Positions 19,107-27,631 of a DNA stretch of 61,144 nt are shown one piece after another. Where the stretch lies: NCBI GenBank assembly GCA_002478115.1, contig DLMH01000045.1, positions 1-61,144 on the forward strand, written 5' to 3'. Numbering within the stretch: the first letter of the stretch is position 1; each line of letters begins with the position of its first letter. Position numbers and translations under genes: made by a program. The DNA is from Candidatus Acidiferrum typicum (GTDB taxonomy: Bacteria > Acidobacteriota > Terriglobia > Acidiferrales > UBA7541). Under the pieces are notes generated by a model, which saw nothing but the letters and a program-made list of their open reading frames with translations, did no database searches and was not told the origin of the DNA.

Positions 19107-19772
19107 CTAGGAATGGTCAATCAAGCGATGGTGAATCGCGTACAGCGCCAGTTCCAGCCGGTCAGACACGCCCAGCTTGTCAAAAATATTGTGCAGGTGA
19201 TTCTTCACCGTCTGCTCGGAGATAAACAGCTTCTCCCCGATTTCCTTGTTCCGGAACCCCTGCGCCACCAGTTGCACGATTTCTTTCTCGCGGTCGGAAA
19301 GCAGCGGCTTCTCCCGCCTTGGCCCAGACTCCGACGACTTCGCGAACGCCTTCATGACCTCCGCGGTCATGCGGTTGTCCAGCCAGATTTCGCCTGCGTG
19401 CACGCGGTGAATGCTCTTGACCAGCAGGTCCGTGGCGGACTGTTTCAAAACCACGCCGCGCGCCCCTAGCCGCATCGCCCGCACGACGTCGCGGTCGTCC
19501 TCCGCCGCGGTCAGCACGATCACGCGCGTCGGCATCTGGTCAAAATTCACTTCTTCCAGCACCGCCAGCCCGTCTTTGTCCGGCATCCGCAGGTCCAGCA
19601 GCAGGATATCCGGCTTCAGCTTGGCCAGCAGCTTAATGCACTCCGTGCCGTTTTGCGCTTCGCCGACAATGGTGATCTCTTCGTCGCCGTCGAGCAGCTT
19701 CCGGAGGCCGTCGCGGAAGATCGCGTGATCGTCCGCCATTAATATGCGTATCTGCTGTTTCGTCTTCGCCAT
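19107..19772 (-). CDS. NarL/FixJ-family response regulator
   Basis: A 221-residue transcription factor. The receiver domain (~8-125) has the acidic pocket Asp14/Asp15, phosphoacceptor Asp60 (LLLDLRMPDKDG), a Thr near residue 88 and Lys in VLKQSA. The C-terminal LuxR-type HTH (~155-215) carries LSDREKEIVQLVAQGFRNKEIG and SEQTVKNHLHNIFDKLGV. Its start lies one base after the stop of the histidine kinase gene, so the two form an operon and almost certainly a cognate pair. Target genes are not evident. Confidence 0.95.
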   Translation of the reverse strand: MAKTKQQIRILMADDHAIFRDGLRKLLDGDEEITIVGEAQNGTECIKLLAKLKPDILLLDLRMPDKDGLAVLEEVNFDQMPTRVIVLTAAEDDRDVVRAMRLGARGVVLKQSATDLLVKSIHRVHAGEIWLDNRMTAEVMKAFAKSSESGPRREKPLLSDREKEIVQLVAQGFRNKEIGEKLFISEQTVKNHLHNIFDKLGVSDRLELALYAIHHRLIDHS

Positions 19773-19773
19773 A

Positions 19774-21459
19774 TTAGCCGAGCGGTACCTCGATCGTCAG
19801 ACGCGCACCATGACCCGGGTTCGACTCCACGGTCAAAACTCCCCCGACCGTGCGCGTTCTTTCCTTGATGGAAATAGGACCCAGCCGCAGCCGGTCTAGC
19901 TCATCCCCCGTGAATCGGCCGGCAAAGCTGAATCCTTCGCCGTTGTCGTCCACTACGAGAGCCAGCCGGCTATCGTCCTGCGACAGTTTTACCACGACAT
20001 GGGAAGCCTTGGCATGCTTTTTTATGTTGTTGAGTGCTTCTCGGTAAATCTGGAAAAGCTCCCGGCAGACCCGGTCCGGAGCGTGCAATTCCACCGAATC
20101 AATCAGTAAATCCAGCGCCAGTCCCGACTCGTTCCGGAACCTCTCCGCGAAACCCCTCATCAGGTCCACCATGTCCGCCGACTGCACGCGCAGCGGCCGC
20201 AGGTCCGTCACCATGTGCCGCAATTCCCCGCCCTCATTCTTCACCGTCTGCTGCAGCGATGCCAGACCCGACTCCACCTGGTCCGGTTGCGTGGCCGCCT
20301 TCCGCCGCAGCACGTCAATCTGAATCTCGATGCTCAACAGCGTCTGCAGGATCCCGTCGTGCAAGTCGCGCGAAATCCGCGAGCGTTCCGCCTCAATCGC
20401 CCGCGCCCGCAAATGCCGCAGCAGAAAAACGCTCTCGATGGACGAGCTCACATGCCGCGCGATGCGCTCAAACCACTCCAGATCCGCCTGCACAAACCCC
20501 GCGCGTCCCGGCCGGCGATTCACCAGGAACAGCCGCCCCGCCGCGTGCTCTTCCTGATCGAATGCCACGCTCAGGAAATTCCTGATCCCGAATTCCTGCT
20601 GTGTCGGACCCGGGACCCGCGGCAGGATTTTCAGCGCCTGCCCGCTTCGCCGGTCCCAGCCAAATCCCGCGCCTCGGCCTTCCAGCGAATTCCAGCACAG
20701 CGACGCTTCCATATCATCCAGCAGGAATCCGTCCGCGCGCATCAGCGGAAGATTTTCCGGAGACAGCCGTTCGCTTTCGCCCGATTTCAGTTGCCACAGG
20801 AAAATGCGCTCCAGATCAACGTCGCGGTATGCCAGGAGCGCCTCTTCGGTCTGAAATTCCCCGCACAACTCTTCCAGCAGCAATCGCAGCGATTCCGAGA
20901 GTCCCAGGTCCACGTGCATGGTGTTCGCCAGGCGTGTCAGGAACGTTTGTTGCCAGGCAAACCGCCGGTTGCGGTCCCCCAGCAACGCCATTCCCGCGGC
21001 TCCCAGAAACGACGCTGCAAAAAACGAAATCGAGTACAGCAGGTCCTTCGTTGGGGCTCCCGGTGCACCCCGGTGCATGGAAAGCGCCAGCCCCAGCAAC
21101 AACAACCCAAAACACAGGAAGCACGAAAATCGCAGGTTCCACCGGTACGCTGCCGCAAAGGCGATGAAAAACAGCAGAAACCACGCCGGCAGGAGTTCCG
21201 GCGAAATGTACAGGAACACCCCGGTCACCAGAATGTCGCACAGCAGCGGCAGCCGCCAGTTGTACCGCCGCAGCGCCCGCTCCAGCAGCAGAATCACCAT
21301 TGCCGCGACGAAATAGGCGATCAGAAATGAGAGCGGCCGCGCCACTTCCCGCGCCGCCCGCAATTCCATCAGGCACAGCACCGCCAGCATCGCGACCACC
21401 GGCCGCGCGTAGGCCAGCTGCAAATCGAAATGGATACGATCCGACGATTGCGGGTTCAT
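19774..21459 (-). CDS. Membrane sensor histidine kinase (HisKA_3/HATPase_c, GAF-like sensor)
   Basis: About six membrane segments occupy residues ~20-155 (e.g. SFLIAYFVAAMVILLLE, FLLFFIAFAAAY). A GAF-like cytosolic domain follows (~180-330, with LLEELCGEFQTEEALLAYRD). The dimerisation helix has the phosphoacceptor His in RISRDLHDGILQTLLSIEIQ, and a GHKL ATPase domain has NNIKKHA and DDNGEGF. The frame opens at 21771, but ATG 21459 is preferred because the upstream residues come from an intergenic repeat region. It partners the adjacent response regulator. The signal is unknown. Confidence 0.9.
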   Translation of the reverse strand: MNPQSSDRIHFDLQLAYARPVVAMLAVLCLMELRAAREVARPLSFLIAYFVAAMVILLLERALRRYNWRLPLLCDILVTGVFLYISPELLPAWFLLFFIAFAAAYRWNLRFSCFLCFGLLLLGLALSMHRGAPGAPTKDLLYSISFFAASFLGAAGMALLGDRNRRFAWQQTFLTRLANTMHVDLGLSESLRLLLEELCGEFQTEEALLAYRDVDLERIFLWQLKSGESERLSPENLPLMRADGFLLDDMEASLCWNSLEGRGAGFGWDRRSGQALKILPRVPGPTQQEFGIRNFLSVAFDQEEHAAGRLFLVNRRPGRAGFVQADLEWFERIARHVSSSIESVFLLRHLRARAIEAERSRISRDLHDGILQTLLSIEIQIDVLRRKAATQPDQVESGLASLQQTVKNEGGELRHMVTDLRPLRVQSADMVDLMRGFAERFRNESGLALDLLIDSVELHAPDRVCRELFQIYREALNNIKKHAKASHVVVKLSQDDSRLALVVDDNGEGFSFAGRFTGDELDRLRLGPISIKERTRTVGGVLTVESNPGHGARLTIEVPLG

Positions 21460-21577
21460 GCGCGGGGACACGCTTCCCTTGTCCAGTCTATCAACTCCTC
21501 CGCCCCCTTTTGCCGCGCACCCGCCCCGCGTTTCCTCCCCGTTAAGAGCAAATCCGACAATCGCCACCACTCCTCCC

Positions 21578-21777
21578 GTAGGGGGCCAGCACCGCTGGAC
21601 CCCATCTAGGCTTTGGTGCGGTGGCATCTGTGGCACAGTCACTCCTGACTGTGTTCTTGGGTTCGCCTTGGTAGGGCCCGCCTTCCGAGGCGGCCCGGAA
21701 CTTACACATGCTTTAGCGACACCCACTCCGGTCGCCAAAGAAGTGTAGGGGCCAGCACCCCTGGACCCCATCTAGGC
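21578..21777. repeat. Direct ~33-nt repeat pair (GGCCAGCACC...ACCCCATCTAGGC)
   Basis: Copy 1 at 21578-21611 and copy 2 at 21745-21777 differ by one G in the G-run and one substitution (accGctgg versus accCctgg). Between them lie TGTGGCACAGTCACTCC at 21629-21645, which recurs inverted at 52724-52740, and a GCCCGCCTtccgAGGCGG hairpin resembling one at 27.3 kb. This is a small intergenic repeat cluster rather than coding DNA. Confidence 0.75.
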
Positions 21778-21830
21778 ATGATCCCAACCCTGCCACCCTC
21801 CTGCTTCCTGATCGCTGATATCCGTCCCCC

Positions 21831-21866
21831 AAATTCAAAACGGCTGACAACACGCGTTGTCAGCCG
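21831..21866 (-). terminator. Intrinsic terminator of the Gly-rich secreted protein gene
   Basis: A perfect 11-bp stem CGGCTGACAAC (21841-21851) / GTTGTCAGCCG (21856-21866) with a 4-nt loop. On the minus strand it is followed by TTTTGAATTT. It lies 31 nt beyond the stop of the gene on that strand. Confidence 0.85.
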
Positions 21867-21897
21867 TTCGTATTTCTCCTAGACGAGTCGCTACGAT

Positions 21898-22476
21898 TTA
21901 GCGGTGTCCGCCTCCGTGTCCGCCACCTCCACCATGAGAGCCGCCGCCACCGTGGCCGCCGCCACCTCCATGGAAGCCGCCCCCGCCGCCACCACGGAAT
22001 CCACCTCCACTGCGGAAGTTTCCGCCACCGTGATACCCGCCACCACCGTTGCCGCGGTACCCGCCTCCGGCATAGCCGCGACCCGCACCGCCCCTATTGG
22101 CGTAGCCTGGGCGATTTCCGGATCCCGCACGACCATAGGCGTATCCCGGCCTATTGCCGTATCCCCCACGACCGTTGCCATATCCACCACGACCGTAGCC
22201 GTACCCGGGCCGGCCAGAATAGCCTCGCCCGTACCAGCCGTGATACCACGGTCCCGCTCCGATAAACACGCCGCCCACAAAATACTGCGACCCATAGTAA
22301 CCATACGGAGCGCACCCATACGGGTAATACCCGTAGTAGCCATAATCGCAAACGGGCGCGCCGCCAATCCCGGCATACACCGGGCCAACTCCAACACCCA
22401 CACTAACTTGCGCCTGCGCGTAGCCCACGCCCATCAGCAAAATGCCGAGCAAAACCATGTATTTTAGATATCTCAT
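21898..22476 (-). CDS. Secreted Gly/Tyr-rich repeat protein
   Basis: A 192-residue protein with a signal peptide (MRYLKYMVLLGILLMGVGYA, then QA-Q). The mature part starts VSVGVGVGPVYAGIGG, continues with a Tyr/Gly zone (YYGYYPYGCAPYGYYG) and ends in Gly/His/Arg-rich tandem motifs of the GGGGHG type. Such proteins are common in acidobacterial genomes and may be surface or matrix components. The His-rich tail could bind metal, but that is inference. ATG 22476 is chosen because it begins the signal peptide; the frame opens 15 codons earlier. Confidence 0.7.
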   Translation of the reverse strand: MRYLKYMVLLGILLMGVGYAQAQVSVGVGVGPVYAGIGGAPVCDYGYYGYYPYGCAPYGYYGSQYFVGGVFIGAGPWYHGWYGRGYSGRPGYGYGRGGYGNGRGGYGNRPGYAYGRAGSGNRPGYANRGGAGRGYAGGGYRGNGGGGYHGGGNFRSGGGFRGGGGGGFHGGGGGHGGGGSHGGGGGHGGGHR

Positions 22477-22780
22477 CGCTTTCCCCGATCCCCGGATTCC
22501 TTCTCTCGGCGTTGCCTCCAACCCGAAAGGTGCCCGGTGTTTCGTTTTCCTCCAAACCGCCTTCCACCCTATTCAACCCAAAAACCCTCCCAGAGTTGCG
22601 CTCCTCCACCCGCGTTCTTCCTGCGTGCTAATTCCTTGCCGTTGCTTCCTTATGAGCTGGCCCCTTGCCGTTGCTTTCTTGGCGCTGGTTCCTGATCGCT
22701 GATATCCTTTTGCCTCACCTCCCAATCAAGTCGCGGCACGTTTTCCCGCGCTCCGGGGTCGTGTTAAACTACACCGAGTG
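22477..22780. other. Gene-free interval with short dispersed repeat
   Basis: No coding region is visible. The 17-nt CCTGATCGCTGATATCC at 22691-22707 also occurs at 21807-21823, another small dispersed repeat. The interval should hold the promoters of tRNA-His and the Gly-rich gene. Confidence 0.5.
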
Positions 22781-22856
22781 GTGGGAGTAGCTCAGTTGGT
22801 AGAGCGTCGGTCTGTGGCACCGAAAGTCGTGGGTTCAAATCCCATCTCCCACCCCA
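22781..22856 (+). tRNA. tRNA-His (anticodon GUG)
   Basis: Acceptor GTGGGAG pairs with CTCCCAC, and CCA is encoded at 22854-22856. The anticodon loop CTGTGGC gives GUG. A G at 22780 faces the discriminator C, the expected G-1:C73 identity pair of tRNA-His. D-loop and T-arm (GTTCAAATC) are canonical. Confidence 0.96.
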
Positions 22857-22863
22857 ACAAGAC

Positions 22864-24381
22864 TTATTCCTCTAAATCAGGCTCTCCCCAGGCATCCACT
22901 TCAGGAACTCCACGAGCTTCTGGTTTTTCGTGGGCCGCGTGTCGCACCCTTCCCCACCCGAGATAGCACAGTGTGATGAACATGAGCCACGGTCCCCCGG
23001 CGAGCAGCGTGATGTGGAAACTCGGCACCCACCAGGTCGAAATCAAGACGCCGAGCAGTGCAGTTATTCCTACCAGTGAACTCCATGGCCCCGGCGGAGC
23101 GAACCGGAGAATCTTCTTACCCGCTCGCGCAGTGGCGCGGCGAAACGCCAGATGCGTCGCGAGGATTATGATCCAGACGAATGGCGCGGCGAAAAATGCC
23201 ACGCCAATCATGAAAACAAACGCAGAGTTCTGGGAAAAGTGCGAAAGAATCAGCGCGGCCGCCATGCCCACGCTGGAGGCCAGCACCGCAGTAACAGGCA
23301 TGTCGCGTTTGCTGAGACGCCCAAGCGCCGCGGGCGCGTAACCTCCCCGCGAAAGCGAGAAAAGCATCCGCGAAGCGAAATAGAGATTGCAGGTGGCGGA
23401 GGAAAGCGCCGCGGTCAACACCACGAAATTCATGACGTGTCCCGCAGCGGGAATGCCCACAATCTCGAACACCCGCACAAACGGACTTTCGCCGAGCCCG
23501 ATCTGAGTCCACGGCACGATGCCCACCACCACAGCCAGTCCGCCCACATAGAATAAAAGCAGGATCAGCACCGTTTCCCGCAGCGCCCGAGGCACGGCAA
23601 TCTTAGGGTCCGCCGCTTCCCCCGCGGTTGTTCCCACAATTTCCAGGCCCATATAGCTGAAAAGCGCCATGGTCACGCCCAGCGCCATACCGCTCCATCC
23701 ATGCGGCAAAAAACCGCCATGCGCGGTGTAATTCGCCGTGCCAATGCGCGGGAATCCAATTCCAAAAAGCAGCGCCGCGCCAAGCACCAGAAAAACGACG
23801 ACCGTGACCACCTTGATCATCGCAAACCAGAATTCAAACGTGCCAAAACTCTCGATGCTTACGGTATTGATGTAAATCATCGCCAGCGAAAACCCCGCGA
23901 TCCACACCCACGCCGGCACATGCGGGAACCAGTATTGGCAGTAAATCGCAGCCGCCACAACTTCGCTGCCGATGATCACCACCATGCAAATCCAGTAGGT
24001 GTAGCGCACCGCGAAGCCCGCCCACGGGTGCAGGTACATCTCCGCGTGCAGGCCGAAGGCACCGGCAGCCGGATGCTCCACGGACATTTCCGCCAGCGCC
24101 CACATCACCGTGAGGGCGATGAACGCTCCGGCAAGAAAACTCAGGAATACCGCGGGCCCCGCCAGCTTCACGGAAATGGCGCTGCCGAGGAAGAGCCCCG
24201 TGCCCATCGTGCACCCAAGCCCGATCATCGCCACCTGGCGCGGACTCAGTTTCCGCCGCAGCCCGGACTCGCGCAGCATTTCCGATTCATGCTGCACTGC
24301 TGCTTTGGAAGCCGCTGTTTCGCTCACAACTTCGCTCATGGGTGGAGTCGTCTCGCCGATGCGTGCCGGAGCACTTTGCAT
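22864..24381 (-). CDS. Amino-acid permease, APC superfamily (AAT/AnsP-like)
   Basis: About 12 membrane segments over 505 residues. The first helix holds the family substrate-binding motif GLGCTMGTGLFLGSA, and E-rich loop MSVEHPAAGAFG follows helix 2. The cytosolic N-terminus is ~45 residues. This AAT-family pattern indicates proton-coupled uptake of a neutral or cationic amino acid, and substrate cannot be read. Its stop ends 7 nt from the 3' end of tRNA-His, which converges on it. Two ATGs open the frame (24381 and codon 14); neither has a clear ribosome site. Confidence 0.9.
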   Translation of the reverse strand: MQSAPARIGETTPPMSEVVSETAASKAAVQHESEMLRESGLRRKLSPRQVAMIGLGCTMGTGLFLGSAISVKLAGPAVFLSFLAGAFIALTVMWALAEMSVEHPAAGAFGLHAEMYLHPWAGFAVRYTYWICMVVIIGSEVVAAAIYCQYWFPHVPAWVWIAGFSLAMIYINTVSIESFGTFEFWFAMIKVVTVVVFLVLGAALLFGIGFPRIGTANYTAHGGFLPHGWSGMALGVTMALFSYMGLEIVGTTAGEAADPKIAVPRALRETVLILLLFYVGGLAVVVGIVPWTQIGLGESPFVRVFEIVGIPAAGHVMNFVVLTAALSSATCNLYFASRMLFSLSRGGYAPAALGRLSKRDMPVTAVLASSVGMAAALILSHFSQNSAFVFMIGVAFFAAPFVWIIILATHLAFRRATARAGKKILRFAPPGPWSSLVGITALLGVLISTWWVPSFHITLLAGGPWLMFITLCYLGWGRVRHAAHEKPEARGVPEVDAWGEPDLEE

Positions 24382-24486
24382 GCGAACCGCAGCAGCGGCA
24401 ATACTACAAAAACACTAGAGACACGTTGCCAAGGCTCCTATAGTGTCCTCGCTACCGCACTTCAATGCGCACAGGAGGCAAAGGAA

Positions 24487-24867
24487 ATGAAAATCAATCG
24501 ACTGGCGTCGCGTGCTGCACTGCTTCTCCCGGTTGTGGGGCTGGCTCTGCTCAGCTTCGCCGATACGCCGGCAGTTACCGTGAAGGGCTACGTCCTGGAC
24601 TCCGCCTGCGCCTTCACCAAGAGCCTCGACAAGCCCATCAGCAAGGAGTGCGCCATCTCTTGCGCCAAAGCGGGTTCCCAGCTCGTCATCCTCGCCGAAG
24701 ATGGCACGATTTACTGGCCCATCGCCGACACCATGCCATCCACTGGACAGAATCCGAAACTGCTTCCCTTCGCGGGAGAAAAAGTCACGGTCACCGGCAA
24801 GATTTATCAGCGCGGCGGCTCCAAGGCCATCGTCATTGACAAGATCGCCGCCCTCCCACCCAAATAG
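24487..24867 (+). CDS. Small exported protein, beta-rich (OB-like)
   Basis: A 126-residue protein with an N-terminal signal sequence (RAALLLPVVGLALLSFADT). The mature domain is beta-rich: VTVKGYVLDSACAF, ISKECAISCAKAGSQLVILAE and KVTVTGKIYQRGGSKAIVI suggest an OB-like fold with three or four Cys that may form disulfides. AGGAGGCAAAGGAA precedes the ATG at 24487. The much longer frame from 23701 is antisense to the permease and is not used. Function unknown; periplasmic location is inferred. Confidence 0.7.
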   Translation: MKINRLASRAALLLPVVGLALLSFADTPAVTVKGYVLDSACAFTKSLDKPISKECAISCAKAGSQLVILAEDGTIYWPIADTMPSTGQNPKLLPFAGEKVTVTGKIYQRGGSKAIVIDKIAALPPK

Positions 24868-25018
24868 CTCCTTTAAGACAACGACAATTAATCTGGACGC
24901 CGGCGTAGCTCCTTCCCGCGGCGTCGAATCTCTTCGCTCATCGGAACTCACCTCCTACCCCGCCTTTCCTTCCACCCGCTTTCACGCCACAATATCTGTT
25001 TCGCGTCCCTGGTGCCCA

Positions 25019-25726
25019 ATGACCCGTATCCTCTGCTCTGCCCTGCTGTTCGATATGGACGGTGTTCTCGTCGATTCCACCGCCGCCGTGGCCCGCGCCT
25101 GGTCCAATTGGGCCATCAAGCAAGGCATGGTTCCCGAATTCGTCATCAAGACCGCTCACGGCCGCACCAGTCTTGTCTCCGTCCAGGAACTCCTCCCGCG
25201 CGCCTCCGATGCGGTTCATCACCAGGAAAACTCCTGGCTCGAGCAAGCAGAAATCGACGACGTCGCCGACGTCATCGCTCTTCCCGGCGCGCGTGAACTC
25301 CTCGCCTCTATCCCCGCCAGCCAGTTCGCCGTCGTCACTTCCGCCACGCGCCCCCTAGCCGAAGTGCGCCTCCGCGCCGCAGGCCTCCTCGATTTCGTCG
25401 GCCATCTCGTCACCGCCAGCGACATCCAGCGTAGCAAGCCTGATCCCGAGCCCTACCTCTCCGGAGCCGCCGCTCTCGGCCTTCCCCCTGCCAACTGTGT
25501 CGTCATCGAAGACGCCCCATCCGGCGTCCGCTCCGGCAAAGCCGCCGGCTGCCGCGTCCTTGCCATCCGCACCACCACCCGCGATTCCGAGCTCCATGCC
25601 GGTGGCGCCGACTGGATCGTCAACGATTGCTCCTCCATCCGCCTCGCCGTCCCTCCCTCTCCCCGCGAACTTGCCCTTGACCTCGCCGACGATTCCCGCA
25701 ATCCCCGTATCCCGCAAATGAGTTAA
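25019..25726 (+). CDS. HAD-IA family phosphatase
   Basis: A 235-residue haloacid-dehalogenase hydrolase. Motif I is LLFDMDGVLVDS with nucleophile Asp and acid/base Asp, motif II lies near VVTSATRPLAE, Lys is in SKPDPEPYL, and motif III is VIEDAPSGVRSGKAAGC. The helical cap between motifs is typical of sugar-phosphate and glycerol-phosphate phosphatases. The substrate is not identifiable. No clear ribosome site precedes ATG 25019; GTG 25013 is in frame two codons earlier. Possibly transcribed with the permease downstream, with 189 nt between. Confidence 0.85.
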   Translation: MTRILCSALLFDMDGVLVDSTAAVARAWSNWAIKQGMVPEFVIKTAHGRTSLVSVQELLPRASDAVHHQENSWLEQAEIDDVADVIALPGARELLASIPASQFAVVTSATRPLAEVRLRAAGLLDFVGHLVTASDIQRSKPDPEPYLSGAAALGLPPANCVVIEDAPSGVRSGKAAGCRVLAIRTTTRDSELHAGGADWIVNDCSSIRLAVPPSPRELALDLADDSRNPRIPQMS

Positions 25727-25915
25727 TCGCTCTTCCTTGCCCCGGCCCAATCTGCCAGTAACCTTCAGGCACGACCTGTACTAAGGACCCGTTTTGCCTC
25801 CACCCCTCCTGCCCTTATCATCCACAAGCATTCGCCGCGCTTTCAATTCCAGTTTGCTTTTTTGCCCCGCGAACGTATGATGACGCGTACTCCCCAAGGA
25901 CTTTGAGACTTCACT

Positions 25916-27334
25916 TTGCCGCTGCCTGCTGACACCTCGTCTGCCGACCCATCCACGCCGTCCCTTCGCTCCCGCAAGGACCGCGGCAAGCTCCTGCAAA
26001 TCCTCGGTGTCGGCTTTGGCATCGCCGTCGCCGTCGGCAATGCCATCTCCGCCGGCATCGTGCGCACTCCCGGCGACATCGCCGCGCGCCTCCCCAATCA
26101 CTGGCTCTTCTTCAGCGTCTGGTTCGCCGGCGCCTTTTACGCCCTCGTCAGCGCTTTCCAGCTTGCTGAACTCGGCTCCGCCATCCCCAAGAGCGGCGGC
26201 CAGTACAACTTTTCTCGCCGCGCCCTGGGTGATTATGCGGGTTTCATCGTCGGCTGGAGCGACTGGCTCTCCACTTGCGGCACCACCGGCGCCATCGGCA
26301 TCGTCGTCGGCGAGTACATGGCGCACATTTTCCCCGCATTGGATAGCGCCATGCGCATCAAGATCACCGCTGTTTCCGCGATCGTTCTCTTCGCCCTGCT
26401 GCAGTGGAGAAGCATCAGCATGGGCAGCAAGGTGCAGAACTTCACCACTGTCCTAAAGGGCTTGGTCTTCTTCGTCATGGTCATTGCCTGCTTCACCTTG
26501 GGTGGCCATGTGCGCCACGTTGCCGAAGCCGCACCGCTCGCCCAGAGCGCCGCTCCTGTCGTCATCCCCGTCGGCGCGGCACTCATCACCGCCCTCCTTT
26601 TCGGCATTCAGGCCACTATCTACACTTACGATGGCTGGGACGGCGTCATCTACTTCGGCGACGAAATCAAGAATCCCGGCCACCTCGTCCCTCGAGCCAT
26701 TTTTGCCAGCCTCTTTTCCATCGTGGCCATCTATCTCCTCATCAACGCCGCCGTTCTCTACGTCCTCCCCATGAGCGAAATCGCCGGCAACAATTTCTCC
26801 CTCGGCCTCGCTGCCCAGCGCGTCTTCGGCCCGCATGGCGACACCGTCTTCCGTTCCATCATGGTTCTTGCCCTCTTCAGTTCCCTCAACGCTCTCCACC
26901 TCATGGGCGCACGCGTCATCTACGCCATGAGCCGCGACGGCCTCTTCTTCCGCAGCGTCTCTCGCATCAACAAGGGTGGCACGCCCACCCTCGGCCTTCT
27001 CCTCAGCGCCCTCGTCGGCGTGGCCTTCGCCATCTTCAGTTTCGAGCGCGTCATCGCCATGCTCGCCTTCTTCTTCGTCACCAACTACCTGCTCTCCTTT
27101 ACCTCGATGTTTCTTCTCCGCCTCCGCGAACCCGAAATGCCCCGACCCTATCGCGCCTGGGGCTATCCGTGGACAACCGCTCTCGCGCTCCTCGGCTCCA
27201 TCGGTTTCTTAATCGAAGCCGTCCGCGAAGACCGCGCCAATAGCATCTTCACGCTCATCGCCCTGGCCTGCAGCTATCCCGTTTACCGCGTGCTAAAATT
27301 GGTCTCCAGCAGCGCTTCCGCCGAGCCCTTGTAG
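25916..27334 (+). CDS. Amino-acid permease, APC superfamily
   Basis: 472 residues with ~12 membrane helices. Helix 1 carries AVGNAISAGIVRTPGDIAA, the glycine-rich substrate loop, and the helix 2 region AELGSAIPKSGGQYNF matches LAT/APA-type members. It starts at TTG 25916, because no ATG precedes the conserved N-terminus; AAGGA lies 16 nt upstream, which is far. Probably takes up an amino acid. The neighbouring gene for P5C dehydrogenase makes proline or glutamate-related substrates possible, but this is unproven. Confidence 0.85.
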   Translation: MPLPADTSSADPSTPSLRSRKDRGKLLQILGVGFGIAVAVGNAISAGIVRTPGDIAARLPNHWLFFSVWFAGAFYALVSAFQLAELGSAIPKSGGQYNFSRRALGDYAGFIVGWSDWLSTCGTTGAIGIVVGEYMAHIFPALDSAMRIKITAVSAIVLFALLQWRSISMGSKVQNFTTVLKGLVFFVMVIACFTLGGHVRHVAEAAPLAQSAAPVVIPVGAALITALLFGIQATIYTYDGWDGVIYFGDEIKNPGHLVPRAIFASLFSIVAIYLLINAAVLYVLPMSEIAGNNFSLGLAAQRVFGPHGDTVFRSIMVLALFSSLNALHLMGARVIYAMSRDGLFFRSVSRINKGGTPTLGLLLSALVGVAFAIFSFERVIAMLAFFFVTNYLLSFTSMFLLRLREPEMPRPYRAWGYPWTTALALLGSIGFLIEAVREDRANSIFTLIALACSYPVYRVLKLVSSSASAEPL

Positions 27335-27458
27335 CGGCCGCCTTCTGAGGCGGGCGCCTTTGAGAGGCATGTGTCTTCTTCTTTTCATATAACCAATAAC
27401 CAGAAAAAACGGCTGTCATCCTGAGCCCATTCGACAAGGATGGGCGAAGGATCTCAAC
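27331..27458. repeat. Dispersed intergenic repeats near 27.4 kb
   Basis: GTAGCGGCCGCC at 27331-27342 recurs inverted at 52645-52656, next to a CCGCCTtctgAGGCGG hairpin. GTCATCCTGAGC...GAAGGATCTC at 27417-27452 belongs to a widespread bacterial intergenic repeat type; a related GATTCCTCACTCCGC...GGAATGAC unit lies at 52526-52559. These are short non-coding elements that have spread through this genome. Confidence 0.6.
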
Positions 27459-27516
27459 TTACAACTCAGGCAAAGAGTATTGCCCTCGAGTCATTTCCCA
27501 GCGGGTTCGCACTTGC

Positions 27517-27550
27517 AAAAATAAAAGAGGGCGGATTCTCATCCGCCCTC
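27517..27550 (-). terminator. Intrinsic terminator downstream of P5C dehydrogenase
   Basis: A 10-bp perfect stem GAGGGCGGAT (27527-27536) / ATCCGCCCTC (27541-27550) with loop TCTC. On the minus strand it is followed by TTTTATTTTT. It lies ~80 nt past the dehydrogenase stop. Confidence 0.85.
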
Positions 27551-27631
27551 CTCTTCTCAGTGAACTCTGCGTTCGGCGTTTACCCCGACCCCGTCGGGGT
27601 GAACTCTGCGTTAAGGCTTCCTCTTCGGCTC

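Larger units (their letters stand above)
21460..21897. other. Repeat-bearing intergenic region
   Basis: This stretch has no gene. It carries two near-identical direct copies of a ~33-nt sequence, an interspersed repeat shared with 52.7 kb, and the terminator of the Gly-rich gene. It lies upstream of the kinase, so its promoter should be here. Confidence 0.6.

Noticed and set aside
23701..24867. Plus-strand frame of 388 codons ending in the small exported protein
   Set aside because: Only the last 126 codons begin with a ribosome site and signal peptide; the rest is antisense to the permease.
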